Positions 28,716-37,471 of a stretch of 64,000 bases of DNA are shown here, one piece after another. Under the pieces are notes generated by a model. It saw nothing but the letters and a program-made list of their open reading frames with translations, ran no database searches and had not been told where the DNA came from. Numbering within the stretch: position 1 is the stretch's first letter; every line of letters begins with the position of its first letter. A program made the position numbers and the translations under genes. Source of the DNA: Rhodococcus sp. KBS0724 (GTDB lineage Bacteria > Actinomycetota > Actinomycetes > Mycobacteriales > Mycobacteriaceae); NCBI RefSeq assembly GCF_005938745.2, contig NZ_VCBX02000001.1, forward strand, positions 6,400,501 to 6,464,500, given 5' to 3'.

Positions 28716-29549
28716 CTAACCTCGGCGGCGGCCCCGCCCCCGGCCACCGGCAGGGTCCATCTCGGACTTCCATTCCCGGAACCCCTCTTCTGTACTTCCG
28801 CGGCGCCAGTATCCGGAGATCGAAACCTGGTCGCGGAGCAAGCCACGTTCACTCAACAGATATGGCCGCAGACCGTGCATGATTGCGTCGGCTTCACCAT
28901 GCGCGAATACCTGAACACGCCCCGGAAGCCAGCCCAGGTTACGCACAGAGTCGACCAACGCGCTGTTGCCGGCATTCGCGTCGCGGTGCACAAAGACGAT
29001 CTCGGCCCCGGTCGGTCCCAACTCTGCCAGCGGCGGCTCGTGCGCGGCCGAGTCCACCTCGACCACAACCCGTGCCACAGCGTCCGGCGCGGCATCTGCC
29101 AAGGCGGCGAGAGCGGCACTGATCGCGGGCACTGCAGACTCGTCACCCACCAACAGGTGCCAATCAGCAGCCGGGTCCGGCGCATATCGCCCGCCCGGTC
29201 CGTTGACCATCAGCGTGTCGCCGGGTTGCGCTGTAGCCGCCCACGGTCCAGCGACGCCTTCGTCTCCGTGAATCACAAAATCGATTGCCACCGTCCCCGC
29301 CTCGATGTCGGGGTAAATCGCTGTGTACGTACGCACCACCGGCAGGTCCTCGGGTGCCATAGTGCCACGCAACGCACGGACGTCGAGCGGCTCGGGGTAC
29401 ACGACACCGGGCTTGGGAAAGACCAGCTTGACGTAGCGGTCGGTGGACACGCTGCCGACGAACGCCGAGAGGTCGTCGCTGTGGAACCACACTCGCCGAA
29501 GCGACGGAGTGATGGGTTCGCTACTGGTCACGGTCAGATATGTAGTCAA
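28716..29549 (-). CDS. siderophore-interacting protein (ViuB/SIP-type NAD(P)H-flavin ferric reductase)
   Basis: 277 residues. The N-terminal FAD-binding barrel has the VRTYTAIY motif (R-x-Y-T class, about residues 72-79) followed by the GPWAATAQPGD segment; the C-terminal SIP domain carries the LLVGDESAVPAI nucleotide loop and ends with the YWRRGSTEEGFREWK tail typical of SIPs. These cytosolic enzymes reduce ferric siderophores to release iron. It is preceded on the same strand by an MFS exporter and lies near the iron-box region at 33.0-33.2 kb. An unusual AT-rich repeat cluster lies directly upstream. Confidence 0.93.
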   Translation of the reverse strand: MTTYLTVTSSEPITPSLRRVWFHSDDLSAFVGSVSTDRYVKLVFPKPGVVYPEPLDVRALRGTMAPEDLPVVRTYTAIYPDIEAGTVAIDFVIHGDEGVAGPWAATAQPGDTLMVNGPGGRYAPDPAADWHLLVGDESAVPAISAALAALADAAPDAVARVVVEVDSAAHEPPLAELGPTGAEIVFVHRDANAGNSALVDSVRNLGWLPGRVQVFAHGEADAIMHGLRPYLLSERGLLRDQVSISGYWRRGSTEEGFREWKSEMDPAGGRGRGRRRG

Positions 29550-29585
29550 GACGTCTCCTTGATCGGACGCATTCAGAATGAAAAC

Positions 29586-29616
29586 GATATACTTCTATCT
29601 ATATCACGATATATCG
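29586..29616. promoter_or_regulatory. AT-rich inverted repeats upstream of the SIP gene
   Basis: GATATA-N8-TATATC (29586-29605) is followed at once by the perfect palindrome CGATATATCG (29607-29616), and CGATAT appears again at 29618. The cluster is strikingly AT-rich against its surroundings and lies 37-67 bases upstream of the SIP start, where an operator is expected. It does not match the iron-box consensus; a PadR-, TetR- or MarR-type repressor is possible, but none is encoded adjacent. Confidence 0.55.
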
Positions 29617-29682
29617 ACGATATGGATGTCAGCTGGCTCATAGATGGGTCCAGCGTAGGTTTGCCGGAGGACGGCAGTTTCC

Positions 29683-30945
29683 TCAGCGAACGGTTTGACT
29701 CGGGTAGGAAGTCCCCGTGTCCGAAGACTCGGCTCGCGCAGGCCAACCGAACGCCGCCACAGCACCGGCCACACTCAACAGAGCCACCGCCGCGCCGACG
29801 AACAGAGTCCACCGCGGCCCGAAGGTCTCGCCGATCCATCCGATAATCGGCGCTCCGACCGGCGCACCTCCCATCGACACCATCACGTAAAGGGCGGTGA
29901 CACGTCCACGAAACTCCGGATGGACCTTGAGCTGAATATTGGCCTGAGCGGCGGTGATCATCGTCATGGCACTGAGTCCGATCAGCGGAGTCCAGATCGC
30001 GAAAGTCAGATAGGTCGGCATCAATCCACCCACTGCAAGCGCACCACCGAACGCCAACGCCGCAAACATCACCAGACGGCCGGAAATCGTGGATCGCCTC
30101 GCCGCGGCCAGAGCACCGGCGAACGACCCGACCGCCATCGCCGAAGTCAACAGGCCGAACTCTCCGGCGCTCTTGCCGAATTCCTGCGTCGACATCAACG
30201 CAGTGGTCAACTGAAAGTTGATTCCGAAGGCCCCCACGAAGAAGACAATGACGAACACGAAGAGAAGATCGGGCCGACCACGCAGGTAGCGCACCGCTTC
30301 GAGCAGCATCCCCTTGCGCCGCACCTGCGGCTTAGGTGACGAGAGCAGATCGGGATTGATCGATTGAAGAGCGTAGATCACTGCGATGTAACTCAAGGCA
30401 TTGAGAAGGATCACCCATCCCGCCGCCTCAGCGCCGGAACCGAACGCCGCAATCAAGACGCCCGCCACCGCAGGACCGACAACCCGCGCGGTATTGAACG
30501 ATACGGAGTTCAGCCCCACCGCATTGGTGAGATCCTCGGGGCCGACCAATTCCGGCACAAACGACTGTCGCGCAGGAGCATCCAAAGCCGCGCCGATACC
30601 GAAGACGAACGCGATGACGTAGACGTGCCACGGGTGCGCCGCGCCTGTGACTGCCAGGATTCCCAAGATGAGTGCGGGGACTGCCATCATCACCTGTGTC
30701 ACCTGCATCAGACGGCGCTTCGGATAACGGTCTGCCAGTAGACCTGCGAGGGGAGAGATCAGCAAAACCGGCAGGAACTGCAAACTCGTCGTGATACCGA
30801 CCGCGGTTCCACTGTTGTCTGTCAACTGAAGAACGAGCCAGTCCTGGCCGATGCGTTGCATCCAGGTGCCCACGTTCGACACGACTGCGCCCGCCGCGTA
30901 TATGCGGTAGTTGGGGATTGAGAGTGAGCGAAAAGTTTGGAGCAC
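29683..30945 (-). CDS. MFS transporter of the EntS-like (MFS_3) exporter group
   Basis: 420 residues from GTG 30945 (LQTFRSLSIPNYRIY), with a weak AGG upstream; an earlier in-frame GTG at 31002 would add 19 residues without family similarity, so the start is uncertain. About twelve hydrophobic helices are visible, with the MFS motif LADRYPKRRLM after helix 2. The SNVGTWMQRIGQDWLVL segment is typical of EntS-like exporters of siderophores and other small molecules. It is 133 bases upstream of the SIP gene on the same strand. Export of a siderophore or of the halogenated product of the neighbouring cluster is possible. Confidence 0.85.
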   Translation of the reverse strand: MLQTFRSLSIPNYRIYAAGAVVSNVGTWMQRIGQDWLVLQLTDNSGTAVGITTSLQFLPVLLISPLAGLLADRYPKRRLMQVTQVMMAVPALILGILAVTGAAHPWHVYVIAFVFGIGAALDAPARQSFVPELVGPEDLTNAVGLNSVSFNTARVVGPAVAGVLIAAFGSGAEAAGWVILLNALSYIAVIYALQSINPDLLSSPKPQVRRKGMLLEAVRYLRGRPDLLFVFVIVFFVGAFGINFQLTTALMSTQEFGKSAGEFGLLTSAMAVGSFAGALAAARRSTISGRLVMFAALAFGGALAVGGLMPTYLTFAIWTPLIGLSAMTMITAAQANIQLKVHPEFRGRVTALYVMVSMGGAPVGAPIIGWIGETFGPRWTLFVGAAVALLSVAGAVAAFGWPARAESSDTGTSYPSQTVR

Positions 30946-31173
30946 TACTGCGCCTATCTTGTCGGGGTCGAACCACTGCGGTGGACGGAAAGTGAAGCAC
31001 ACAAGTTACTTTCAACCGGTGAATCGAAAGAGCAACTCCAGACCCCAGCACTGAGACCGTATCGACGTCGACGGGATCGCGTCAACGACACCAACTTCAA
31101 CCTAAGTATGCAATGCACGGAACCCGAACAGCGGCCACATCTGCTAGAGCGAAAATATGGTCTGTGAACTATG

Positions 31174-31189
31174 CAGTGCTGCAGCACTG
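31174..31189. promoter_or_regulatory. perfect 16-bp palindrome between the flavin monooxygenase and MFS genes
   Basis: CAGTGCTGCAGCACTG lies 24 bases past the monooxygenase stop and about 230 bases upstream of the MFS start, in a 268-base spacer with no gene. It could be an operator for the MFS gene or a short loopless termination signal. Confidence 0.4.
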
Positions 31190-31213
31190 TTCGGGTGACA
31201 CCGGCTCCGCGCC

Positions 31214-32929
31214 CTACATCATGTGCTTCGGATGAACGGATGAGGGCATCAGCTGCAACATCGACATCCGGAATGCCATTTCCCGCCGATTGTCGACCAG
31301 TTCGGAATAGAGGTCCTCACGCGCGGCTTGACCCATATTGTGCGGCCCGACGATCCGGTAGCAGGCTTGATTGAAGCTGCCGAACCACAGTTGAATGAAC
31401 AGCTTCGGGTTCAGGATCATCTTCCGCATCGGAACCATACAGCCGATTTCACGCGCGAGTGCGTCCAGGTAGAGAACCTGCGATGGTATTGCCTCAGTGT
31501 GCCGCGGACTCAGGGCAGTCCAGTGCTCTTCCCATTCCTTCTCTCGTCCGATGACTTCGTCGAGATTGCGGGGAAGCTTCAGCTTGCCGCTGAGTACACG
31601 CGCAAAGTAGCGCGCCTGCATCTCCGCACAGATGGGAATGCCACCCGAGAATGGGCGAACAAATCCGATGAATGCCGCGGTCCCTTGGTGTTCCGGATGA
31701 AGGAAGTGCTTGTAGAGGTTGCGGACGTTTCCTTCCTTGACCTGTAGGTCGCCGACGGAGAGTTCCTCGTTGCTGAAGCCCGTGCAGAGCACGATGGTAT
31801 CGAATTCACCGACCTTCGAATCCTTGAAGACGACCTTGTTGCCTTCGGACGTCTCGATTCCCGCGTCGTTCAACACGACTCGGCCGTCGACAATGCTCGG
31901 GATGAAGCTGACGTTCTTGCAGAAGATCGTTCGCTGTGTCCAGCTTCCATCGGGATGAGATCGTCGATTCCAGGTTTTGATCAGGTTCCAGTTCTCGTCG
32001 TTGTGGACCGTTCCGATATCGAGCTTCGGGGGATAGACCGCCTCGCCCATCGGATTGAGCGCGGGCGCAGCGGCGCGCATGCCTGGAATAAACTTGTCTC
32101 GGTACACGCGCAGAGCGCCCAGAGCCGTCGTGACAACTCCGAGAACCACCGATACGGCAAGAAAGAGAGCCTTCGCGAGGGAACTGCGTCCCCAGACGGT
32201 GTCGAGAGGGAATGGATAGTCGGTTGCTCGCCTGAGCATCTCGTGATGATGCGATCTCACGGTGCCGTGATCCGTCGTCCTGGTGCTGTTGAACACCCGG
32301 GGCAGCAGATAGTTGTACGACCTGATCGACAAGGTGCACGCATCCGCCACATCGCCGATTTCACGAACGATATCGGCCCCTGATTCCGCCATACCGACGA
32401 TCAGGACACGCTTGCCCCTGAATCGCTCGTTGTTCCGATATTCCGACGAGTGCACGATCTCTCCGGAGAAGTTCTCGAGCTCGGCGATGTTCCGGTTGGG
32501 TGTCTTGAACGGTCCGGAACAAATTGCGACCGCGTCGAACTCTTCCACCACCTCGACACCGTCGCGGCGAACCGACACGGTCCACGTATCGGATTTCCGT
32601 TCGACATTCGTCACCTCGCTGCCGAACCGAATGTGGTTGCGTAGGTGGTAGAGATTTGCATATTCCTCGAGGTACTCGAAGTACTGCCTACGGGTGTAGA
32701 ACACTCGTTCCCCTTTGAACGGGTGATCCGAGTAGGCCATCAGCTTGATCGAGATGGTCAGATGAAGGTTGTCGTATGCCTTCATCTTGTCGCCGTCACC
32801 TTCGTGGCGAAGCCAGATTCCTCCCACGTCCGCGTTCTTGTCGAAGCAGACCACCTCATGCCCCTCGTCGAGAAGCTGTTTGACGGTTGTCAGCCCGCAC
32901 GGACCCGCTCCAACGACACAAACCTTCAT
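31214..32929 (-). CDS. flavin-containing monooxygenase (FMO/Baeyer-Villiger-like)
   Basis: 571 residues. The FAD loop GAGPCGLTT is near residue 8 and the NADPH loop GMAESG is near 180, so both Rossmann motifs of class B flavin monooxygenases are present; an ATG-like TG-terminated core continues to a hydrophobic stretch near 255-280 (ALFLAVSVVLGVVTTALG), which could be a membrane anchor. Known members oxygenate amines, sulfides or ketones. It is divergent from the FAD halogenase across a 435-base region with two iron boxes, suggesting a shared iron-responsive pathway. It is preceded by no other gene on its strand. Substrate unknown. Confidence 0.87.
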   Translation of the reverse strand: MKVCVVGAGPCGLTTVKQLLDEGHEVVCFDKNADVGGIWLRHEGDGDKMKAYDNLHLTISIKLMAYSDHPFKGERVFYTRRQYFEYLEEYANLYHLRNHIRFGSEVTNVERKSDTWTVSVRRDGVEVVEEFDAVAICSGPFKTPNRNIAELENFSGEIVHSSEYRNNERFRGKRVLIVGMAESGADIVREIGDVADACTLSIRSYNYLLPRVFNSTRTTDHGTVRSHHHEMLRRATDYPFPLDTVWGRSSLAKALFLAVSVVLGVVTTALGALRVYRDKFIPGMRAAAPALNPMGEAVYPPKLDIGTVHNDENWNLIKTWNRRSHPDGSWTQRTIFCKNVSFIPSIVDGRVVLNDAGIETSEGNKVVFKDSKVGEFDTIVLCTGFSNEELSVGDLQVKEGNVRNLYKHFLHPEHQGTAAFIGFVRPFSGGIPICAEMQARYFARVLSGKLKLPRNLDEVIGREKEWEEHWTALSPRHTEAIPSQVLYLDALAREIGCMVPMRKMILNPKLFIQLWFGSFNQACYRIVGPHNMGQAAREDLYSELVDNRREMAFRMSMLQLMPSSVHPKHMM

Positions 32930-33068
32930 ATATTGCCTCCGAGATTCCCGAGTAAGAAACCGAACTAACTTCGATCAGCGTCGCGACCACATGGGTCAGG
33001 ACGTAAAAGATGTGAGGATCATGTGCATTCTGTAACGGCCTGACCATCCAGCCCCGATGCGCATAAAA

Positions 33069-33087
33069 TTAGGTTAGGCTAACGATG
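33069..33087. promoter_or_regulatory. DtxR/IdeR-type iron box 1
   Basis: TTAGGTTAGGCTAACGATG matches the first 15 positions of the IdeR/DtxR consensus TTAGGTTAGGCTAACCTAA exactly; the last four differ. It is 140 bases upstream of the monooxygenase start and 278 bases upstream of the halogenase, fitting the monooxygenase promoter best. Confidence 0.82.
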
Positions 33088-33186
33088 CTAGTCGAACGTG
33101 GTCAGGGGTAAGGATGTTGCCAACCTCACCATCCACCCAGTCGGGCAACAACTTTCAGTAATCACAACAAGGACACCCATTTACAT

Positions 33187-33205
33187 TTAGGATAGCCTAG
33201 GCTGT
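33187..33205. promoter_or_regulatory. DtxR/IdeR-type iron box 2
   Basis: TTAGGATAGCCTAGGCTGT agrees with the 19-base consensus at 14 positions, including the central TAGCCTA. It lies 160 bases upstream of the halogenase start, so each divergent promoter has one box. Confidence 0.68.
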
Positions 33206-33277
33206 CTACCGCCGTCACAGGAAGATAGAGAGACTTCACGAGGCAGGCGATAGTAAAGATTCGATTTCGAAAGACTT

Positions 33278-33295
33278 GAACCTTTCTTTAGGTTC
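33278..33295. promoter_or_regulatory. inverted repeat upstream of the halogenase
   Basis: GAACCT-ttcttt-AGGTTC, perfect 6-bp arms, centred about 78 bases before the halogenase ATG. It may be a second operator for a dedicated regulator; no regulator gene adjoins it. Confidence 0.4.
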
Positions 33296-33364
33296 TCATC
33301 TTCGAATAGTGGGTCGATCACGTCTCGTAACAAAGAGTTACACCTGACTCGAAAGGGATCGGAA

Positions 33365-34873
33365 ATGAGCAGTCGTGTCGACGAGGTCGACGTAGTCGTC
33401 GTAGGCGGCGGACCCGGAGGGTCCAGCGCTGCAACGCTATTGGCCAAGGGCGGTCACAGAGTTGTGCAGTTGGAAATGGAGCAGTTTCCGCGCTATCAGA
33501 TCGGCGAATCGCTTCTGCCCGCCACGGTCCACGGCGTGTGTCGACTGCTCGGAGTGGAGAAGGAGATGGAGGATGCCGGATTCATGCGAAAGCGCGGCGG
33601 CAGCTTCCGCTGGGGCAAGAACCCGGTGCCGTGGAACTTCTTGTTTGCGATAACTCCCGAGTTCGCCGGACCCACGTCGTACGCCTACCAGGTCGAACGG
33701 ATGAAATTCGATCACATTCTCTTGAAGCACGCGCAGAAATGCGGAGTCGACGTACGGCAGCAGTCCACCGTCACCGGACCGATCCTCGACGACAACGGAC
33801 GAGTAGTTGGTGTCACGTACACGGATGTGGACGGCGACGTCTGCGAGGTGCGTGCGAAGTATGTCGTCGACGCCTCGGGAAACAAGACTCGGTTGACGAA
33901 GCATGCCGGCGCCGAACGTGTCTACTCCGACTTCTTCCGGAACGTAGCACTGTTCGGATACTTCAACGGGGGCAAGCGTTTTCCCGAGCCTGACTCAGGA
34001 AATATCCTGTGCGCGGCGTTCGACGAAGGATGGATGTGGTACATCCCGCTCACCGACGAGCTCACCAGCGTGGGTGCGGTGATCGCGAAGGAACACGCGG
34101 CAAAAATCCAGGGCGATCCGGAACACGCTTTGGCGAAGTTCGTCAAACGCTGCGCAATTGTCGACGACATGCTCTCGGACGCGACCCGAGTTACCGATGG
34201 CGTATACGGGCAGATCCGTACCCGAAAGGACTACTCCTATGCCAACACCAAATTCTGGGGTAACGGCATGGTATTGGTCGGCGACGCAGCATGTTTCATC
34301 GATCCGGTATTCTCCACCGGGGTGCATCTGGCTACCTACTCGGCTGTTCTTGCCGCACGCTCGATCAACAGCGTCTTGTCGGGGGAACTGAGCGAGGAGC
34401 GAGCATTCGGCGAGTTCGAGGGACGGTACCGTCGGGAGTACGCAGTGTTCTACGAGTTCTTGTCCTCGTTCTACGACATGGAACAGTCTGAAGACTCGTA
34501 CTTCTGGAAAGCTCGTCGTGTGACCAACTTCGACGGTCAGGACATGACGGCATTCGTGTCTTTGGTGGCGGGCGCGTATTCGCAGGAGGACGTGCTGACC
34601 GACGCCGACGCTGTGGTGAAGCGATTCTCCGCGTCGACCAAGGCATTGACTGATGCGACTGTGAAAACTGGTGGCATGGATACAGATTCAGGTCAACGGA
34701 TGAACCATCTCTTTGCCACGCCGGTAGTTCGAGAGGTGATGGAAGAGATGAATTCATTGCAAGCGCGTGGCGCGAGCAGTTCGATTCAGACTCCGCCGCC
34801 TTTGCTCGAGGGCGGGTTGGTCCCTTCACCTGATGGGCTGGCCTGGGTAGAGCCCGCTCTCGTAACACGTTGA
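33365..34873 (+). CDS. FAD-dependent halogenase, CmlS/PltA-like (tryptophan-halogenase superfamily)
   Basis: 502 residues. The FAD loop GGGPGGSSAA is at 14-23, GESLLPA at 48-54, Lys76 lies in the GFMRKRGG segment where CmlS-type halogenases have their catalytic lysine, WMWYIP (the WxWxIP halogenase motif) is at 223-228, and the halogenase-specific FxxPxxSxG motif (FIDPVFSTG) is at 311-319. These together distinguish it from ordinary flavin hydroxylases. Such enzymes make HOCl from reduced FAD, O2 and chloride and chlorinate phenols, pyrroles or carrier-bound substrates. The next gene, an antiporter, overlaps by 4 bases. The two iron boxes upstream suggest repression when iron is plentiful. 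Confidence 0.9.
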   Translation: MSSRVDEVDVVVVGGGPGGSSAATLLAKGGHRVVQLEMEQFPRYQIGESLLPATVHGVCRLLGVEKEMEDAGFMRKRGGSFRWGKNPVPWNFLFAITPEFAGPTSYAYQVERMKFDHILLKHAQKCGVDVRQQSTVTGPILDDNGRVVGVTYTDVDGDVCEVRAKYVVDASGNKTRLTKHAGAERVYSDFFRNVALFGYFNGGKRFPEPDSGNILCAAFDEGWMWYIPLTDELTSVGAVIAKEHAAKIQGDPEHALAKFVKRCAIVDDMLSDATRVTDGVYGQIRTRKDYSYANTKFWGNGMVLVGDAACFIDPVFSTGVHLATYSAVLAARSINSVLSGELSEERAFGEFEGRYRREYAVFYEFLSSFYDMEQSEDSYFWKARRVTNFDGQDMTAFVSLVAGAYSQEDVLTDADAVVKRFSASTKALTDATVKTGGMDTDSGQRMNHLFATPVVREVMEEMNSLQARGASSSIQTPPPLLEGGLVPSPDGLAWVEPALVTR

Positions 34874-36195
34874 ACATCTGGGCTGCTGCGGATCCCGTAC
34901 CGCAGATCGGCGAGCATGCGCTGCTGATTCTTCTGACACAAATCGCTGTGCTGATCGGCGTGGCTACTATCTTGGGCAAGGTGGCGAACCGGTTCGGATT
35001 GCCGAGCATCGTCGGCGAGTTGTCAGCGGGAATCGTGATGGGCCCCTCGATCCTGGGGAGCATTTCGCCTGACGTAGAGAACTGGTTGTTTCCGGCTGTT
35101 GCGGCGCAGCAGAATCTTCTCGACGCAGTGGGGCAGATCGGCATTCTCCTGCTGGTGGGCTTGTCTGCGGCGCAACTGGATACAGCATTTGTTCGACGGC
35201 GTGTCGGCGTGGTCGCCTCGGTGAGTGCCGGGGCATTCCTGGTGCCATTGGGAGCAGGTATCGCGGCGGGTTTCCTCCTCCCCGACACCCTGATCGGCGA
35301 AGGTACGTCCAACGTCACCTTTGCGGTGCTGATCGGAACTGCACTGTCGGCCAGCGCCGTTCCCGTGATTGCCAAGACGCTGCTTGAGATGGGACTCCTG
35401 CATCGCAACGTCGGCCAGTTGACGCTTGCCTCGGGCACCGTTGTCGATGCTGCAGCCTGGTTGATGCTTTCAGTGGTGTCGGCCATGGCGACCGTTGGTG
35501 TACGCGCGGGCAAGATCGTGTGGACAATTGCATCGTTGGTGTTGCTCGTGGCGGCGGCGCTCTTACTGCTTCGTCCGCTCGTCAAGGTCGTCCTTGATCG
35601 CGCCGAGAAGCACTCTGATCAACGGACGACCATTGCAACGGTCGTCGTCGTTATTCTCGGGTGCGCCGCTGCAACACAAGCACTACATCTCGAAGCGATT
35701 CTCGGCGCCTTTGTCGCCGGAGTGGTGGTGGGACAGAACCGAGCTGCGTTGTTGGCACCGCTGCGGACCGTCGTGATGACGGTATTTGCGCCGTTGTTCC
35801 TTGCCACTGCCGGTTTGCGCGTGGACCTCTCAGTACTTGCTGATCCGCGGGTGTTGCTGGCCGGCGTGGGTGTGCTGGCGGTGGCGACTGCGAGTAAGTT
35901 CGTCGGCTCCTATGCGGGCGCACGTGTGGTTGGCTTGCCGCGCTTGGAATCGGTGGCATTGGGCGCAGGGCTGAATGCACGTGGCGCAGTGGAGATCGTG
36001 ATCGCGATGGTGGGTCTGCGACTTGGCGTCTTCGGCGCCGAAGCGTATGCGGTCATCGTCTTCGTCGCGGTCGTGACGTCCGTCATGGCACCACCGATCC
36101 TCCGATGGTCGATGTCGCGAGTAGATCACACGACCGAAGAGGAACAGCGAGCACAACTCCATGAGAAGTGGGAAACAGCTCCGGGCCGAGAATGA
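34870..36195 (+). CDS. cation:proton antiporter (CPA2/Kef-type)
   Basis: 441 residues with about twelve hydrophobic segments and the CPA2 signatures GLPSIVGELSAGIVMGPSIL near the N terminus and NARGAVEIVIA near 380. The TTG start overlaps the halogenase TGA in a TTGA arrangement, so translation is coupled and the two form one operon. There is no TrkA-N or RCK domain. Family members exchange K+ or Na+ for protons; the tight coupling suggests it supports halogenation, for example by pH homeostasis or ion movement, or by resisting the product. This is inference from context only. Confidence 0.9.
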   Translation: MNIWAAADPVPQIGEHALLILLTQIAVLIGVATILGKVANRFGLPSIVGELSAGIVMGPSILGSISPDVENWLFPAVAAQQNLLDAVGQIGILLLVGLSAAQLDTAFVRRRVGVVASVSAGAFLVPLGAGIAAGFLLPDTLIGEGTSNVTFAVLIGTALSASAVPVIAKTLLEMGLLHRNVGQLTLASGTVVDAAAWLMLSVVSAMATVGVRAGKIVWTIASLVLLVAAALLLLRPLVKVVLDRAEKHSDQRTTIATVVVVILGCAAATQALHLEAILGAFVAGVVVGQNRAALLAPLRTVVMTVFAPLFLATAGLRVDLSVLADPRVLLAGVGVLAVATASKFVGSYAGARVVGLPRLESVALGAGLNARGAVEIVIAMVGLRLGVFGAEAYAVIVFVAVVTSVMAPPILRWSMSRVDHTTEEEQRAQLHEKWETAPGRE

Positions 36196-36218
36196 CCCGG
36201 TAAATCCCCGAACGTTGC

Positions 36219-36254
36219 GTGCCGACCTGATCAGTTCACCGATCAGGTCGGCAC
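36219..36254. terminator. bidirectional stem-loop terminator between antiporter and serine hydrolase genes
   Basis: A perfect 14-bp stem (GTGCCGACCTGATC with its complement) and an 8-base loop lie 23 bases past the antiporter stop and 113 bases past the stop of the convergent serine hydrolase. Confidence 0.85.
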
Positions 36255-36366
36255 AGCCGTGTCGAAATATCTGTGCACCAACGGCATTCGTCATAGCCCA
36301 ATCGGCTCGGGTCACGACGCACGTTGCCTGTGAATGACACCGAATCCCCTTGTTCACTTGCCTATT

Positions 36367-37359
36367 TCACAAATCGATTCTGCCGTCAGGGAAAAGTATC
36401 GTGGCCGTTTCGGTGAGAGTCCAGCGCGCGTGTTCGGCGCCGAGGTCTCCACCCCCGTAGTTTGCCGCAGTTTCACGAGAGCCCAGCGCAATGATGTACC
36501 GATGATCGTCGCCGGCGATTCCTGTCGACAGGTGAATCCAACTATCGTCGATGCAGCACATCCACCCCTGTTTGACAGCGATATCGGATTCAGCGGTAAG
36601 CGCGTCCGGGATTCCGAACCGTTGGTAGTAACCGTCAGCGCCGGTAGTGGTGAAATCCCCGATGTCACTGAGAACAACTGCAGTCTGATCCGCTTGCAGA
36701 CCCCCACTACCGTCGAGCAAGGCTGCGTAATAGCTCACCATGTCGGACATGGTTGTCTCCGTTTCCCACCATGTCTCGTTCCATCCGATGGAAGTTGACG
36801 GAAGCGGGTACCGCTCTGTGATGTGGTCGATGATGTCGTTGCCCCCGAAGCGATTCCACAGCAGATCGGCAGCTGAGTCGTCGGAGGAACGTAGCATGTC
36901 GTCGATCAATGCTGCCTCGTCTTCCGACAGCGTGAATTCGCCCTGTTGTTCGCGGAAGAGGATGTCATCGGCGATGAACAGTTTGGACACCGAAGCGGTA
37001 TCGATCGGTTCGTCGTTGCCATTGGTAACTCGAACGCCCTCGACGCGGTCGAAGATCACAATGGACACTTCCGCACCTTGCTCGCGGGCAAACTCCGTCG
37101 CCAGTGTCATTCGCGACGCAAGTGAAGGCTGTTGCTCTGCATCAGGCGCGGCCAGTTCGGCCACCGTCGGTGTTGCGGCGGTTGCGGTCGGTAGTGGTTC
37201 GGGTATTGCCGAACCACTCGACTTGGCTGCAGCCGCGCAGGAGCCGTGTGCGCAGGACATCGACGCTGTCACTGCAATCAGAACCGTGATGACTGCCAAG
37301 GCCGTGCGCGACCCGTAGCGTCGCGTCGCTGGCTTGAAATGTCTCGCTGGCCGTTGCAT
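36367..37359 (-). CDS. secreted class A beta-lactamase-like serine hydrolase
   Basis: 330 residues from ATG 37359; the longer frame to 37824 is antisense to the response regulator. A basic N terminus is followed by a hydrophobic segment (about 19-35) and a Cys/Ala/Pro/Thr-rich linker, so the protein is exported and perhaps membrane-anchored. The catalytic SxxK motif SVSK is at 123-126 within DTASVSKLF, with SDDSAADLLWNRFGG downstream in the position of the second active-site motif. The KTG box is replaced (KQGW), so penicillin hydrolysis is doubtful; cell-wall or peptide hydrolysis is an alternative. Divergent from the two-component system at 37472-39763. Confidence 0.85.
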   Translation of the reverse strand: MQRPARHFKPATRRYGSRTALAVITVLIAVTASMSCAHGSCAAAAKSSGSAIPEPLPTATAATPTVAELAAPDAEQQPSLASRMTLATEFAREQGAEVSIVIFDRVEGVRVTNGNDEPIDTASVSKLFIADDILFREQQGEFTLSEDEAALIDDMLRSSDDSAADLLWNRFGGNDIIDHITERYPLPSTSIGWNETWWETETTMSDMVSYYAALLDGSGGLQADQTAVVLSDIGDFTTTGADGYYQRFGIPDALTAESDIAVKQGWMCCIDDSWIHLSTGIAGDDHRYIIALGSRETAANYGGGDLGAEHARWTLTETATILFPDGRIDL

Positions 37360-37471
37360 GTTGCGCGAGAATAGACGGTGTTTCGGTGGATTTGATGTGG
37401 GAACATGTGAAGTTTCTGTGCGCTGACTTCTAGCATCACTATCGAGCGTGCTCGTAAGGAATAATGGTGCA

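Larger units (their letters stand above)
32930..33364. promoter_or_regulatory. divergent promoter region between flavin monooxygenase and halogenase
   Basis: This 435-base region carries no credible gene. It is more AT-rich than its flanks and holds two iron-box-like sites (listed separately) and the dyad GAACCT-N6-AGGTTC at 33278-33295, 70 bases upstream of the halogenase start. Promoters for both divergent genes must lie here. Confidence 0.6.

Noticed and set aside
31090..31110. Possible third iron box near CAACCTAAGTATGC
   Set aside because: Only half of the consensus matches and there is no symmetric second half.
34365..35585. 406-codon minus-strand open frame
   Set aside because: Antisense to the halogenase and antiporter; low-complexity Ser/Thr/Arg/Pro composition without any recognisable domain.
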